A stretch of 64,000 nucleotides of DNA from Neolentinus lepideus HHB14362 ss-1. Taxonomy: Eukaryota > Basidiomycota > Agaricomycetes > Gloeophyllales > Gloeophyllaceae. Below are positions 1 to 12,022 of the stretch, one piece after another (position 1 is the first letter of the stretch; every line of letters starts with the position of its first letter). Below the pieces are notes generated by a model. That model worked only from the letters and a program-made list of their open reading frames with translations, was not told where the DNA came from and searched no databases. The stretch spans positions 62,001-126,000 of the forward strand of contig KV425565.1 in assembly GCA_001632425.1 (NCBI GenBank). The letters are read 5' to 3'. Both the position numbers and the translations under genes were made by a program.

Positions 1-67
1 TGTGGAACCCCTTTGTCGCTGCTTACCTCTGCTTATCCTTGCTTGTGGTCAACAGTCTAGCCCTGCA

Positions 68-3000
68 ATGGCACAAGCGAGCTGGGTGGGCCACGCGGCA
101 AATGCCGAACGCCGATCAGAATTCGGTATGAATGTCGATGGCGACGCAGGGCCCGCGACCTCTGCGCCGCGCCCTCTCCCCCCGCCCTCTGAGCTCACCC
201 GCTGGGACCTCGCCGACATCCTCAACCCCGCCGCCAGCCAGCGCGACAAGCGCCTGTCCATGGACTTTCCTCCTGCCCACCACCACTCCGTCTACGGCCA
301 GGACATTGATCAGGCGTTCAACCCCCTCGATCAGCAGCCACACCACCATCAGCCACATCGCATCAACCCCCATGCCTTTGACCACCCCGACATCGACATG
401 CCCGACCAGCACGCCCCCAACTTCGACCTCTTCAACAACGGCAATGGCTTTGCCAGCCCCAGGTACCGCACCAATGCCTCCTCGTCCTCCTCGCTAGCAC
501 CCTCGTACGGCATGGCGGGCGACTCGATGTACTCGCACTCGTCGTTTGGCGACTCGGTGCAGTCGTTCCACGGCGCCAACTCCAACTCGTACGACATGAT
601 TCACAGTCTCTCTTCGTCGTACAGCAGCGGCAAAGTGTCGCCGCTAACGCCCAGTGATCCTAGCATGCAGCACTCTCCTGTCTTCCCGGGCGCACTCGGC
701 CCGAACGTTATTCCCAAAGACTTCCCCGGGCAGCACGTCTTCCCCGACATCGATCGCCGCCTGCCCAACGGCAACTTCCCCTCCGACTTCCACGAGGACT
801 ACGCCGTCAACGGTGGGTTAGGGCTAGGTTTCAACGGCCCCGCCCACCACATCGCCCGCTTTCCGGGCCCGATGGACTCGCGCTTTCCTTCCCAGCTGCA
901 GCACCACGCCCACCACGACATCCTCCAGGGCGTTTCTCCCCAAGCCACACACTTTAGACCCAATGGCATCCCCGGCTTCGACGACTCGCCCTTCATGACG
1001 CCCAACCCTGCCACCGACTTGAGGCTCGGCATGGGCCCGGACGACCATCTACTCGCAGGCATCCGCGGGCTCGGAGGGTTCAACAACGCGAGCGACCTTC
1101 AAACTTTCATCCGGTGAGTCGGAATATTGTATAACAACAGCCTTCTCTGATCAGCTTATTTTAAGCCCGTATCTGGACCAATACGTCCGCACTCCGAACC
1201 GCCTTGCTTTCGGCGAACGCACAGTCATTGTCATGTCGAGCAAGGTCGCCCAAAAATCATACGGCACTGAGAAGAGGTACGTTCTCATTGCGTGGGGAAA
1301 CCCTGGGGTATGGCTGAACTTCGGGTGTCTTAGGTTCCTCTGCCCCCCTCCCACAGCAATCATGATCGGGAACTCCTGGTGGTCAGATGTCCTGCGGCGG
1401 GGGCAGGACCCGAAGCTCTGCCCACCGCGCGTCGTCGTGTCCATCTCGGGCGAGCCTGCGCCGCCGGAGGGCAACATCGAGTGGACGAGCGCGGCGGGCA
1501 AGGCATTCGACGTGAACGACCCCCCTGCGGGGACGACATATATTGGGCGCTGCGTCGGCAAGCAGCTGTTCATCTCGGACGTGGACGAGAAGAAGAAGAA
1601 GGTCGAGGCGCTCGTGAAGATCATGGCGCCCGCGGGCGACGGCGACGACGGCGAGCGTGTCATTGGCACGTTTGCGAGCCGTTCGATCAAGGTCATCAGC
1701 AAGCCGTCGAAGAAGAGGCAGAGTGCGAAGAACCTCGAACGTGAGTTTGACGTTTGTTGTTTCATCCCGACTTTACGGGGTTTGACGTCATGATGCAATT
1801 CAATTGACCTGAACTATCTAATAGTGTGCATCAATCATGGATCGACTGTGTCGCTTTTCCACAGGTTGAGGTCCCAGACTGTGTCAACAAAGTACCTCTG
1901 TGTTTCAGGGTCGGGCTCTGCGTTCAAGGGCTCAGATGGTGCCCCGCTCATGGGTCTCGACCATCGGTCAAGATCGTCAACACCCTCATTCATTGCTCGA
2001 ACAGCTAGTTGGGGTAAGTGGGTCACTGAATCTATCAAGTCAATGTCCTGATTTCGCATTACCCCAGATCCGTTCGTAATGTACATCGTTGACGTAAACA
2101 GACCTGCTGGAGGTATCGATGCCCCTCCGCCCCCACCACCCCACCCCGAATACCCATCCCCTCCGCCCAACGCCATTCCATTTACGAACAACGGCTCCCA
2201 GATACCCATCTACTATAATCAGACCGTTGTCCTGCAATGCCTCACTTCTGGGGTGGTCAGCCCCATCCTCATCATCCGCAAGGTCGACCACGGCACGACC
2301 GTCGTCGGCGGTGGCCTGCAGGAGGGTGCCAAGGGCGTCGCGGACCACTACTGCGTCCCGGGCGAGGTGTGCGGCGACCCCGTCTCGCAGCTGCACAAGA
2401 TCGCGTTCGAGGTGTACGAGCCGGGCAAGGGCATGCCGGACCCGGGCACGCCGGGCATGACGGGCGCGTTCCTCTCGTGCATGGGCGAGAAGGTGAACAC
2501 GTACCGCCCCGTCGACGGGCGCCTGTGGGTGGGCAACGTGAACCGCGGGAGCACGTCGCCGTCGGTGCAGAGCCCGGTGATCCCCGGGTCGCCCGTGGTG
2601 TCGACGCCGGCGTCGCTCGCGTCGAGCTCGAATGATTACTTTGCGCACGCGGGCGCGGGCGAGAGCGCCCCGGCGTCGCCGACGGAGTTCCCGTCGAATG
2701 ATGGTGGGCGCGTTAAGAAGGTGAAGCGCGGCAGCTCGAGTACGGGGGGGATCACGAAGAACAGCGCCGTCAAGGGTGGTCGGCGGAGACCTACGTCAGC
2801 TGGCTCGGGGTCCTCGCCAGGGCGCAGGACATCGGCTGGGGAGCTCAGCGCGTCCTCGGGTGCGCTGTGGCAAGTCGATATTGGTGAGACGAGCGTGTGG
2901 ACTATTGTTGGTACCGGTAAGAATCTGTTCATGTCGATCATCCGTGGCGTGTTTCTGACGATCGATTCGCGCAGATCAAGTGCGGTACAATTTCTACATC

Positions 3001-3390
3001 CCGCCGGTGCTGTTCGACAACCAGAACGCGCCGCAGACGGGGTCGTTCCCTATCCCGTCGAAGCCGGTCACGCCGTTCCCTGCCGTCGTCAAGTATCTGC
3101 CGCCCGATCGTGCGTCGGAGATGCCCAAGTCCAACTGTGCTGCGTCGCGCGCGGCGCTGGCGAAGCCGAACCCTGCGGCACAGAAGATGCTCACAGTCTA
3201 CGGCGAGAACTTCTCCAAAACAGATCCACTGAGTGTGTTCTTTGGATCCGAGCCTTCTCCTTACGTCGAAGTGCGCTGTACGGAGGTATTGGGTTGCTTG
3301 CCTCCAGAGAGCCCCGTCGCCAAGCGCCGGCCCATTGTACTCGTGCGGCATGACGGCGTGGTCTTCCCCTCTCATGTTCTGTATCCTTAG
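68..3390 (+). CDS. CSL-family (CBF1/RBP-Jkappa/Su(H)-type) transcription factor
   Basis: Six exons join in phase (68-1113, 1166-1276, 1334-1740, 1825-2013, 2068-2916, 2975-3390) to give about 1005 residues. After a roughly 350-residue His/Ser/Pro-rich disordered N-terminus comes the CSL DNA-binding core: KVAQKSYGTEKR then FLCPPP near residue 375 and FHRLRSQTVSTKYL near 535. The beta-trefoil domain follows (LIIRKVDHG, DPVSQLHK), then a roughly 120-residue Ser/Gly/Lys-rich insert, and a C-terminal Ig-like domain from about 868. In animals CSL is the Notch effector. Fungi lack Notch, and fungal CSL proteins (Cbf11/Cbf12 in fission yeast) act as nuclear regulators of adhesion and cell cycle. The frame is open to the window edge, so the ATG at 68 is a choice; an ATG at 128 or an upstream exon is possible. 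Family assignment is firm. Confidence 0.93.
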
Positions 3391-4471
3391 TGTTATTTTA
3401 TCTTCGTTGCTGCTCATATCTCCTCTCATTTCGTGTCAGCTTGGTTACTACTCGTCTTTTGCATAGTACTGTGTTTTTGCTGTCAACGTTGCATCGTATA
3501 TTTTTTTCTGCGAACACTGCATCGGCGTTTCTGTGTTACTAGGTCATATCCAGCTATTATGAATTTGTACTACATGGACAATGCGGTATAGTATGCTTCT
3601 TTCTACCATGGAATCAGGCTTGCGATAGAAACTCTGAGCAAGCTATTTCAAGTTGAAGAATGTGCCTATAGACATCTATCTGCCCGCCGATATTACCGAA
3701 GGGGAATGATGATCATTCTTCTCTGCCCTGTAAAGTCAAAGCCAAAGATACAGTGATATATGGACGGACTTGAATCAGAACAGTCGACAGTGCCGCATGA
3801 GCTCTCAGAAAGGCAGATCTTCATCTCGGTTCGGTATACAAGCCCGAGGTCAAGTTGACCGCTCCATCAAAAAATCTGTCAGCAATGCGTTCCTGATAAA
3901 CGTGATGAAGAGCCATATGAAAAGCTAGCCTATACATATCCTGACAGGACTGGTTCCTGATCATCTGTTGGACTTAAGACGAATGACTGGAGAACAGTGA
4001 TCTATGAAAACAATACCACAGCACTTTGCAAAACTGGACGGGGATCACAGTTAAGCGTTGGGCGCCAGTACTAGAGTCAATACCGGTATGCTGACTATTT
4101 ACGGAAGTCTTGATCAGACTGAAGGCGGAGCTAGCGTTCCTCAGATGATGGAGTGCGGATTTACGACCTCTCAACGGCCATTGCATACGGCACGATCAGG
4201 TCATGTCAGACGTTTTGGGTCGCTGATAGCGTCAGTTCTGGAGTTTGTTCTAAAGCACGAGGACAAAGGTGAACTATACCGCATGATTCCGGTCCAGTTA
4301 TGACATATGTCGGAAGACAGAACATTCCACAACGACAGAAGAGCCGGATATAGATTTCTTAGAGAACAGGAACGTGTAGCAAAGAGTGCCTCCGTATCGA
4401 CGCTAGTGCTGAGCACGAAAGAGACGGAGCTGAGGCGGTAATATTAGCGTCTCAAGTTGATTTGTGCTGGA
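3391..4471. other. Intergenic stretch, no supported gene
   Basis: AT-richer DNA after the CSL stop, including its presumptive 3' UTR. An open frame at 4058-4303 lacks a recognisable motif and good splice partners, so it is not called. No repeat or RNA gene was recognised. Confidence 0.5.
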
Positions 4472-5382
4472 ATGGCTTCGATGTGGACCTATAGCGCCAA
4501 ATACGACCAAACACATGTTGTACAGCCGGATGCCGTCGGTGATACTGTCAGAAAGCCACTGCAGCATCTCTGGACCCTTGACTACCCCATATTCGAACAT
4601 CACCTGCATTCGATGACGGCAAACATATCTTCATTTCCGTATGTTCTCTGGAACTGGTACATCGAATATCTCGTCCGTTACGAGTATTCTTCCTGGGTCG
4701 GCAAGACGGCGTCCACATTCCGAATTCTTGCCTTTGTGGCTATAGCGCCATTCATCCTTTTGACCCTGTTGGTATGCGATCTATTTGCTTTGTGCTATTG
4801 TCAATACTTAGACTCCTCGTGTATCTATTCAAATAGGACGTAACATCCTATGTAATTGCGAGAACGTTGGGTGTTGTGGACGTTACCGAAGTCTCGACCA
4901 GCGACTCCGACAAGCTAGAGTCAATGCTTAAGGACAGCACGCCCACCATTTTACTCAACGATGAGTCTCAGCAGACGCTATCGGAAGATGATACCGGGAC
5001 AGAGAACAGCTCCTACCAGGGACACGACGCCCACAACACCTTGTCCAAGCACTCGCGAGATAGTGCGGGCGTTGAGCTGCCCACAGCGTATTTCGTAACT
5101 CTAACTGACGACAGTATGAAATTGTCGGGTGTTGGTGTCTTGTCCCCGGCAGCCTCTCGCCCCTCCTCCCCTACAGTTGATCTTCGACAAAAATGGCCTG
5201 TACTACAGCAGCAGCAAAGAGGCGTCGGAGATGTATCATGGCAGAACACCCTGGGTTCCTGCGGAGGAGACCCCTACATTACGCCGGAGACGGACTCCAG
5301 CCCAGAAGATGTCGGGTCTGCGCTACGGAAGAGAACGCGGCTAGACGCGGATGGCAGTCGTACGACGACCGCCGGATCATAG
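4472..5382 (+). CDS. Hypothetical protein with one membrane segment and acidic Ser-rich tail
   Basis: Two exons (4472-4771 and 4837-5382) join in phase 0 across a 65-nt GT..AG intron, giving 281 residues. The first exon carries aromatic-rich sequence (WNWYIEYLVRYEYSSW) and one hydrophobic stretch at about residues 80-100 (FRILAFVAIAPFILLTLL), likely a transmembrane segment. It continues in exon 2 as DVTSYVIARTLGVV. The remainder is polar, Ser/Thr/Asp-rich and probably disordered, ending in a basic RKRTR patch. I recognise no family. It converges on ESA1, with stop codons about 140 bp apart. The start could lie further upstream if a 5' exon was missed. Confidence 0.6.
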
Positions 5383-5524
5383 CTTCAAGTTTAAGCACGC
5401 CCATCCCACGGACAGTCCGACGCATCGCGAGCTACAAGCTACAAGCTACGATCTAATTATGACATAGGAGTACAGCGATATTGAATTCATAGCATAATGT
5501 ACAATAGGCTTCTGCCGCCTTCCC

Positions 5525-7358
5525 TTACCACCCGAATCGCAATTGGTCCCTAGTGAAGACTGGCGGTTTCCAGATAAGACATTCAGGACGTATTCGACGT
5601 CTCTTCTTGCTCTTCACCTTCTCGTGCCGTTCAAGGACAGCATCGGATAAACAAATCACATGCTGGCCCTTGAAATGCCTGAACAACTGCAACGTGGTGC
5701 ACCTAACAAGCTCTGCCGTAAGTATGGTCATGGAGAGTTAGGACGGAAGCAACGCACGTATTCATAATATCTTGATGTGTAATCGAAGTCTTCTGAGCGA
5801 TGTCATCGACGCTGATATCTTCGCTCGTATTCAGCAAGAGGTCAACAATGGTTTCCGCCCAATACGCCCGGTATCCCAGCAAGCCTAGATCACTCAGCGG
5901 TTTCTCCGGGCTCCCGAGCTTGCCTTCTTTCTTGCTAAGTTCGTACGAGAATTCTATGAGGAGTTTACCGAACCCGTGGCGTTGGTATTGGGGCAGAGTA
6001 AGAATACAAGCTACATTGTAATTGTCGGCCGATTCCTTTTCCTTGGAAAAGTACCCTATGAGGTGGCATCCTGTACTATCTCGTTGGACCTGTTGTCGGA
6101 GTAAGCCAGGCATTGAATGGAATCGCGAAAACTGCACTCACCATGCAATAATACAAAAATGGTGTTACATCATAATACAGTGTTTTGCTGGAGGAATAGT
6201 TCAGCCCCGCAAATTATTTGTAGGGAACTAAGAATGTCTACTCACTGATCCAGAAAACATTTCGACAGCAAGCTAAGATTTCGACAATAAGCTAATTGAC
6301 GCTTTCCGTCGAGCTCGAAGCATGATATATCTTCGTGGCGATAGATTTCATTGCCCGGCGGGTGCAGTAGGTCGCACCGTCTTCGATGTCGTAGAAGCAT
6401 GGATTGGGAGGCAAAATAGGACAGGCAGAATTCGCAAATGTACAGGACAGGGATGTGGGCATACTCTTGGGGGTATGGACTGAAGTACCATGCGTCGATC
6501 TCGTACTTGCCAATTTGAAGTTTGTTCAAGTTCTTCACCCGGGCAATTTCTGAGATGGACTGGGTCATAGATCCCGATGTGCGGAGTTTCTCGATTTCCT
6601 GTTCCTTGCTGAACTGGGTAACAGAGAGCGGGGGATGAGCAGGCGTTTCAGTATTGAGCTCGAATTCGCCTTCTTGTTCCCCTTCAGCGTCTACATCCAT
6701 GTCCATATCACCCTCGGCATCCTCGTCCCCTTCCTCCTCCTCCTCTTCCTGTTCATCGTGTGGCGTCTTCCGCTTCAAAGAGGATGCGAGGGCCTTGCCG
6801 TTTGGCACAGGTGTCGATGGCCCACCGATAGAGGGCGTAACGGAACCCGCTCGTGGTGTGGCAGCAGCGCTACCAGTGGCCTTCTTCACGGATTGCGAGC
6901 GTGGCGCCTTGCCATGGTGTTTCTGTCCTCCAGCCTTCTTCGTCGGTTGCGCTTTCGGACGCGGCCATTCTAGCTCCCTGTTCAGTACAATCCGCGAGCC
7001 GGAGACCCATTCGTCCAGACGCTTGTTAAACTGGTCCCAGTGAACAAAGCACTCCCATTTGTCTTCGGGTTTCTCCTCTTCTTTCACGGCGTTGCCTCTT
7101 GTACGAGCGAGGTACGGGTTGCTGGGCTTTTCCCGGATAGAGAGAATTTCAGCGAGCCGTTCTTCGATGCCACCATCAGGACCAGGACGTCGGATGTAGA
7201 CTTTGCAACCGACCGACACTGTCTGCTGGCGCTTAGTAACGACGCAAAAGGCAATAAATTTGGTAAAAATTCAGGCTCACTTGGATATTCCACGCGCCTC
7301 CAGGCGTTATCCTGGGGGGTTCGAGATTTTCATCTTTATTCGAGTGTGAGGGTGCCAT
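5525..7358 (-). CDS. ESA1: MYST-family histone acetyltransferase Esa1 (NuA4 catalytic subunit)
   Basis: Five exons (7358-7281, 7222-6246, 6187-6142, 6089-5758, 5702-5525) join in phase to 536 residues. A Tudor-knot/chromo barrel lies at about residues 28-95 ([21 protein letters not shown]). A Lys- and acid-rich linker follows, then the MYST domain with its C2HC finger at about 289-309 (CEFC...HRRRC). The active-site cysteine sits in [15 protein letters not shown], next to the acetyl-CoA loop [18 protein letters not shown]. The C-terminus has [15 protein letters not shown]. Esa1 acetylates H4 and H2A in the NuA4 complex. The 46-nt exon restores [15 protein letters not shown], which the family requires. 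Intron 1 ends in CAGCAG, so a start-proximal NAGNAG choice adds or removes one Gln. Confidence 0.96.
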
Positions 7359-7578
7359 GAGAGCGTTGTCAACGACTGCCACGGCGCTGACTCGAATGTT
7401 GTTGTTCGGGGTCTAAATGACTAAGCGGCGAGTCCCCGGAAACCGGCAATCTGTGGCTGCGGAATCCGCCACAATCACCGAGGAGAGAATAACATGCGGA
7501 TATCTGCAGCTGCGGACTGCTGAGCCCAAGGAGAGTGCAGGCAGCGCGTACGACCTTTCGATCTCATCGTCGTTCAGT
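7359..7578. promoter_or_regulatory. Divergent promoter region between ESA1 and secretory glycoprotein gene
   Basis: About 220 bp separate the two divergent start codons. The glycoprotein frame stays open upstream to about 7417, so part of this interval could instead code for a longer N-terminus. The downstream ATG at 7579 is preferred because it begins with a signal peptide. No clear TATA box was seen. Confidence 0.4.
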
Positions 7579-9379
7579 ATGCACTGGAGGTGCTTTGTTC
7601 CCTTCACAGTCTGCCTTTTCCAGACTGTGGCAGCAGCCACCCAGTTCCCGCTAGTTGCGCATCCAGGACTTCCTACAAACACAAACTCTGGCCTTACCAT
7701 CTATTCCGATGCGCATAATGTCATCACCAACCTGACTGGTGCAAATTACATATTCAATGCTCTTGCGTCCCTTCTGCAACAACTGCCGAATAGCTTGCAT
7801 CCATCTGGACATACAATGGTCCCAGCCACCATTGATGCGTACACTCTTCTCTATCACGCTCGACCGACAAAGGCACAGCCACCAAGCCCTGAATGGCTTG
7901 CCTTCGACCCGGAAATGTCTTACTCAATCATGGCTGGTTTACCTTGGGGGGATGGGCCTCATCTTTCGACTTATGCCGCGACGCGTGACTTGAAAGTGCT
8001 GTACTTCGACGGAGAAAGCGCCGTCTTAACTGGAGACGGCGCACTCGATACCCAGGAAGTCGTTATTGAACGCAAGGGTCAAATTCCACCTCCTGGATGG
8101 GGATGGTGGGATGACTACAGTCGTCTTGACCGGCTCTGCAAATGGGCGAACAACTCGAAGCTCGACGTCGATGGGTTCATCCGCATGAACACCGGTTTTG
8201 AAGTGATGTGGTGTGATTTCTCTACGGGTCTTGAGCTCATTTCGCACCTCAATATAACTCCACCGGAGACGCCTCCTCTGCAGAAGTTCCCTTTCCCTTT
8301 CCCTCCGCGCCGACGTCCAACAGGACACTTGGATGACCTCAACATCACCGAAGCGAATCCCGATTTAAAGGAGCTCAAATATACCTCCTCCGGTGAACCA
8401 CCATCTCGCCCTCCTCGCGGGCCGCGCTGGGATCGCGCTCGAAGTCCCTACATCATCTCGTCCGGCTTCGAGTGGCTACGCATTGCCACCCATCGATATG
8501 AGCTCCCTCAACCTCACGTTCGTTTGCTCACATCCGGCCTACTCACATTATATGACCCGCAGTTTACGAGCCTCCTCCCTACCCGCGAGGCGCAGCCAAT
8601 GTCCCGCCACCGCGTCTGGGCTAATATCTCAGAGGAAGACGCTGGCAGGGCCGTAGACACGCTTGAAGAGATCTTACGTAGGGGATCTGATTTGTGGGAT
8701 AGGAGGGGAATTGATTGGAATTCGATTGCCAGAGACGTGATGGAGAAATGGGGCGACCGGATAGCACAGATGCACGCGGCGTTCGACAACGAGGGTCCCA
8801 CAGGCAAGAATGCCACCGCTCAAATGGAGGAAGTCCGCCTGCTGGCGTACACTCTGCTTAACCCGTACCTAGACACCCGCGACTTGCCTCCGTATTTTAA
8901 CCAGTCGGATCCAGAGATGTGGCTGCCGCCGACTATGTTCCGATGCACGACGGCACCTACCGCAACCATACCGATGAGTCGGCTTACACAGCAGGAACAA
9001 TTGTTGAAAGCGGCCATAGAAACTGTATTGCACAACCTGTGTCAGATGGTGGGTCGTATCCTGGTATCTTCAATAGAAGCCGGGAGCAAGGAGAAGAACG
9101 AGGAACTTGCGGAGTCCTGGCGAAAAGAGGTCAAGGACATGATGGAATGGCTAGACTGGTCTATGTGGGTCCGGTGCGACGAACAGTGCGGATGGGATGT
9201 GAGTGCTCTAGAGAGTTGAAACCAGAAGACATCTGCTTATTTTTTTTTACCCTTCCCAGGAGGTTTGTGCAGTTGCGACGTGGCCTGTATGGGGCCCTAG
9301 GAGTGGAGGCCCTGATCGTGGCTATGGGCCTCAGTGCGTTAACTTTGAGGAATGGATTCACCGCGGGCCTCGATGGTAG
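7579..9379 (+). CDS. Orphan secretory-pathway glycoprotein
   Basis: Two exons (7579-9198 and 9260-9379) give 579 residues; the 61-nt intron ends in a long T tract. The ATG at 7579 starts a typical signal peptide (basic W-R, then CFVPFTVCLFQTVAAA), which is why it is preferred. Several N-x-S/T sites follow (NLT, NNS, NIT, NIS, NAT, NQS), as do aromatic clusters such as PPPGWGWWDDYSRLD. The C-terminal part is Cys- and Trp-rich (WVRCDEQCGWDEVCAVATWP ... CVNFEEWIHRGPRW). No catalytic motif was recognised. Cell-surface, ER-lumenal or secreted location is inferred. It is probably a fungal family of unknown function. Confidence 0.75.
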
Positions 9380-12022
9380 AACAATTATTGTTCTCCGTTA
9401 TGCTAAGTAGAGTTCCGTAATAGAGGGTTTATTCGATATATATCTACGATAAAGTAGGGATTCAATGGGCTTTCACATCTAGATTAAATAAGATACGTCA
9501 AGAATACAATACTTACCGGTGGAGAGATTTGGATGAACTCGAGATTGTCAACGAAAGAGAAACAACGTAGCGCCTGGTTAGTAACGAGGAAGGGAGAGCT
9601 TCTGGGCAAGCCGTTGTAAAGGAAGCAAGAGACTCGATCTACCTGGAGGAGAGCTGCTTGTGACAGACCGAGATACCGAAGCTTGGGGCCGCACGACGAA
9701 ACTGATTGTGGTGCACTTCGGTCGGACGTCTCTAAGGGTATCGGGCGAACTTAACAATCATACTGAGGATATGATAATAGAGGCCAGAGGGCCAAAGGAC
9801 CTACGCATATCCACCGGGGTCCCGATGGCCAAGCTTCTCCAGTTGAACCTAGTCATCATCGATGAAGTGAGTTTGTCAATCCGTCCGAGGCGTCAGAAGT
9901 TAGTAGCATCTAGAACAATCGTAACAGCGTGAGCAATCCACAACAGCCATCGAGTAGAAGACACCACCAGTCTCCTGTCAGTTTTACCGAGGTGAAACAT
10001 CGGCATCGCGTGCCAACGTCTTGATTCCATGCGAGGAACAGGATATCCTGCCATCGTATGTGCCCTCAGATGACATACTGGAGATATCACGGACAAGGAT
10101 CAGGGACGAGGGTATTGGTAGTCCTGGCATGTGTCATGACGCTGTCCGCTCCGAAGTTGGAAGCTTATCATCCTGCAGTCAAGATTCTAGCACAGTTGGG
10201 TTCCTCCACTCACAGAGGATTGAATACATTCTGACTATCATAGTCGTAGAAACACAAGGGACGGCCGGAATATTGCTGCGCAGGTCTTTGTAACGGAGTT
10301 ACAGCGATGCTCAGCAACCATTTCTAACAAAGTACTGTTAGAGTTCACAAGAAGCTGACCTGCAATACATCGGTGGTTTCACGGATCAGAGTGCAAATGG
10401 GGCCACAATTTTAGGAACAGAGATCTTCCAGTTCAGGCTGGTATAATTCTGGCCTTGTTGATCAACATAGACGTCGCGAACACGTTAAAGCCCACCAACA
10501 ACATTGCAATGGAAGTCGTGCCGCACGAGCCGAAGCGCTTGGATAAACAGTTTCTGTCAGCGACGAAGCGCATGGAGCAATGAGATGGCATTGGTGAACC
10601 CTCAACCTTAGTTCGAAACAGGCACCGGTACATCGATGCTAGACTCCAGTGCTCCGGGTAAACCTAACGGAAGTATAGAAGCACGTCATAAGCAAGGAGA
10701 GTCGAGGATTGAAGGATCTATCAGAAAAGCAAGGTACGTGAATGTATCAAGGGGGAAATATGCGACAAGATGCACCCAAAATTTGGTAGATTGCACATAT
10801 CCGCCCTTGTCCTGTAATTTCATACTAGGTCAATCTTTCTCCGAGTTCGTGCTTGAGACCATTATTGTTGGCTTGCGCGAAGTTGATGCGAGGGTTTGCT
10901 TGGACCTCAGTCACGGACCCGTGGCCGCCACGTAGAACACACTCTGGTGTTCAATGTGACCGCTGACAGAGCCATACCCGAAGGAGTAAAAATCTGCGAA
11001 CTGCGAAGGCTTAAGTTCAAGTAGTATGGATCACGACTAATTTTGACTTGGACTAAGTCTCGCTGGGAATACATCCACAACGCCGTTAAATACTTGCCCA
11101 CGTGTACCGTCGCGCGCACGTGGCCCCATAGGCTGCCACACTTGAGAGTCCTGATCGCGACTTGCGATTGGCTGCCTGTTTTTGTGGCTCGCGCCACAAC
11201 GACATCGAAGCACGGCCTCTCTCAACGCCACGAAGTAGCACCAAGCCTCGCGCTACCCCAATTTTTATCCACATTTCTCTTCGACAGATTTGCCTATTCA
11301 AGTACTCTGATGCCTTTTTCAACCTCCCACTCTTCAGCTCAGCCTGTGGCCGAGCCCTTCCGTTTGTGAAATTATGACAGTCATACAGCTCAGCACTCAC
11401 ACACTTACGAGATACATAACTATGCAAAGAAGGAATGATCCACTGCAAACCCAAGAGATGAGACGATACCAAAACAAAACCACTCCTGAGATAGAAGGAT
11501 ATTTTAGAAATTAGGAGTGAAACGAAGTCAGACGTGTTTATACCACGAGGACGTACCCATAATACTGTTCTTCGAGGTTGTAACAGATTGTTACCCAGAT
11601 CCTCGGCTGACAGAGAAATGCGTACCAAAGCCGGCCATTGACATCGAGAGAACGGGGCGCGTGGAAATCTCATCTGTGTAGTGGATCTAGGTAAATGTTG
11701 CCTATGGTGTAGAGAGACGCGACTGCAAAGTGCGTGTGACTGACGTCTATCAATGCCGTATATTCACAATCTATATGAATTCGACACTTCAGTCTCCAGA
11801 CCAGGGAAAATCTTGTGACATCGAAGTTCTCTATATACCCGCTATTTCACAAGCGACGGGAGGAGTCGCAAACTCTGTAATTCCAATATTATTAAAGACT
11901 CTTGACTGAGTCAGCCAACTTATAGCGATAGCATCGCGATGCTCACATCTAAGCATCTCCCTTTCTAACCAGTCCCATCTGAGCACAGCTGGCACGTACA
12001 GTAGCATCCGGGGTCCACGTGT
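9380..12022. other. Gene-poor 2.6-kb interval
   Basis: Only short frames occur on either strand, none with recognisable domains or consistent splice joins. Those at 9660-9932 (+), 9893-10096 (-) and 10433-10633 (-) look protein-like in composition but end abruptly and cannot be linked. They may be decayed coding sequence or chance. The permease 3' UTR lies at the right end. No terminal inverted repeat, reverse-transcriptase motif or tRNA was seen. Confidence 0.45.
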
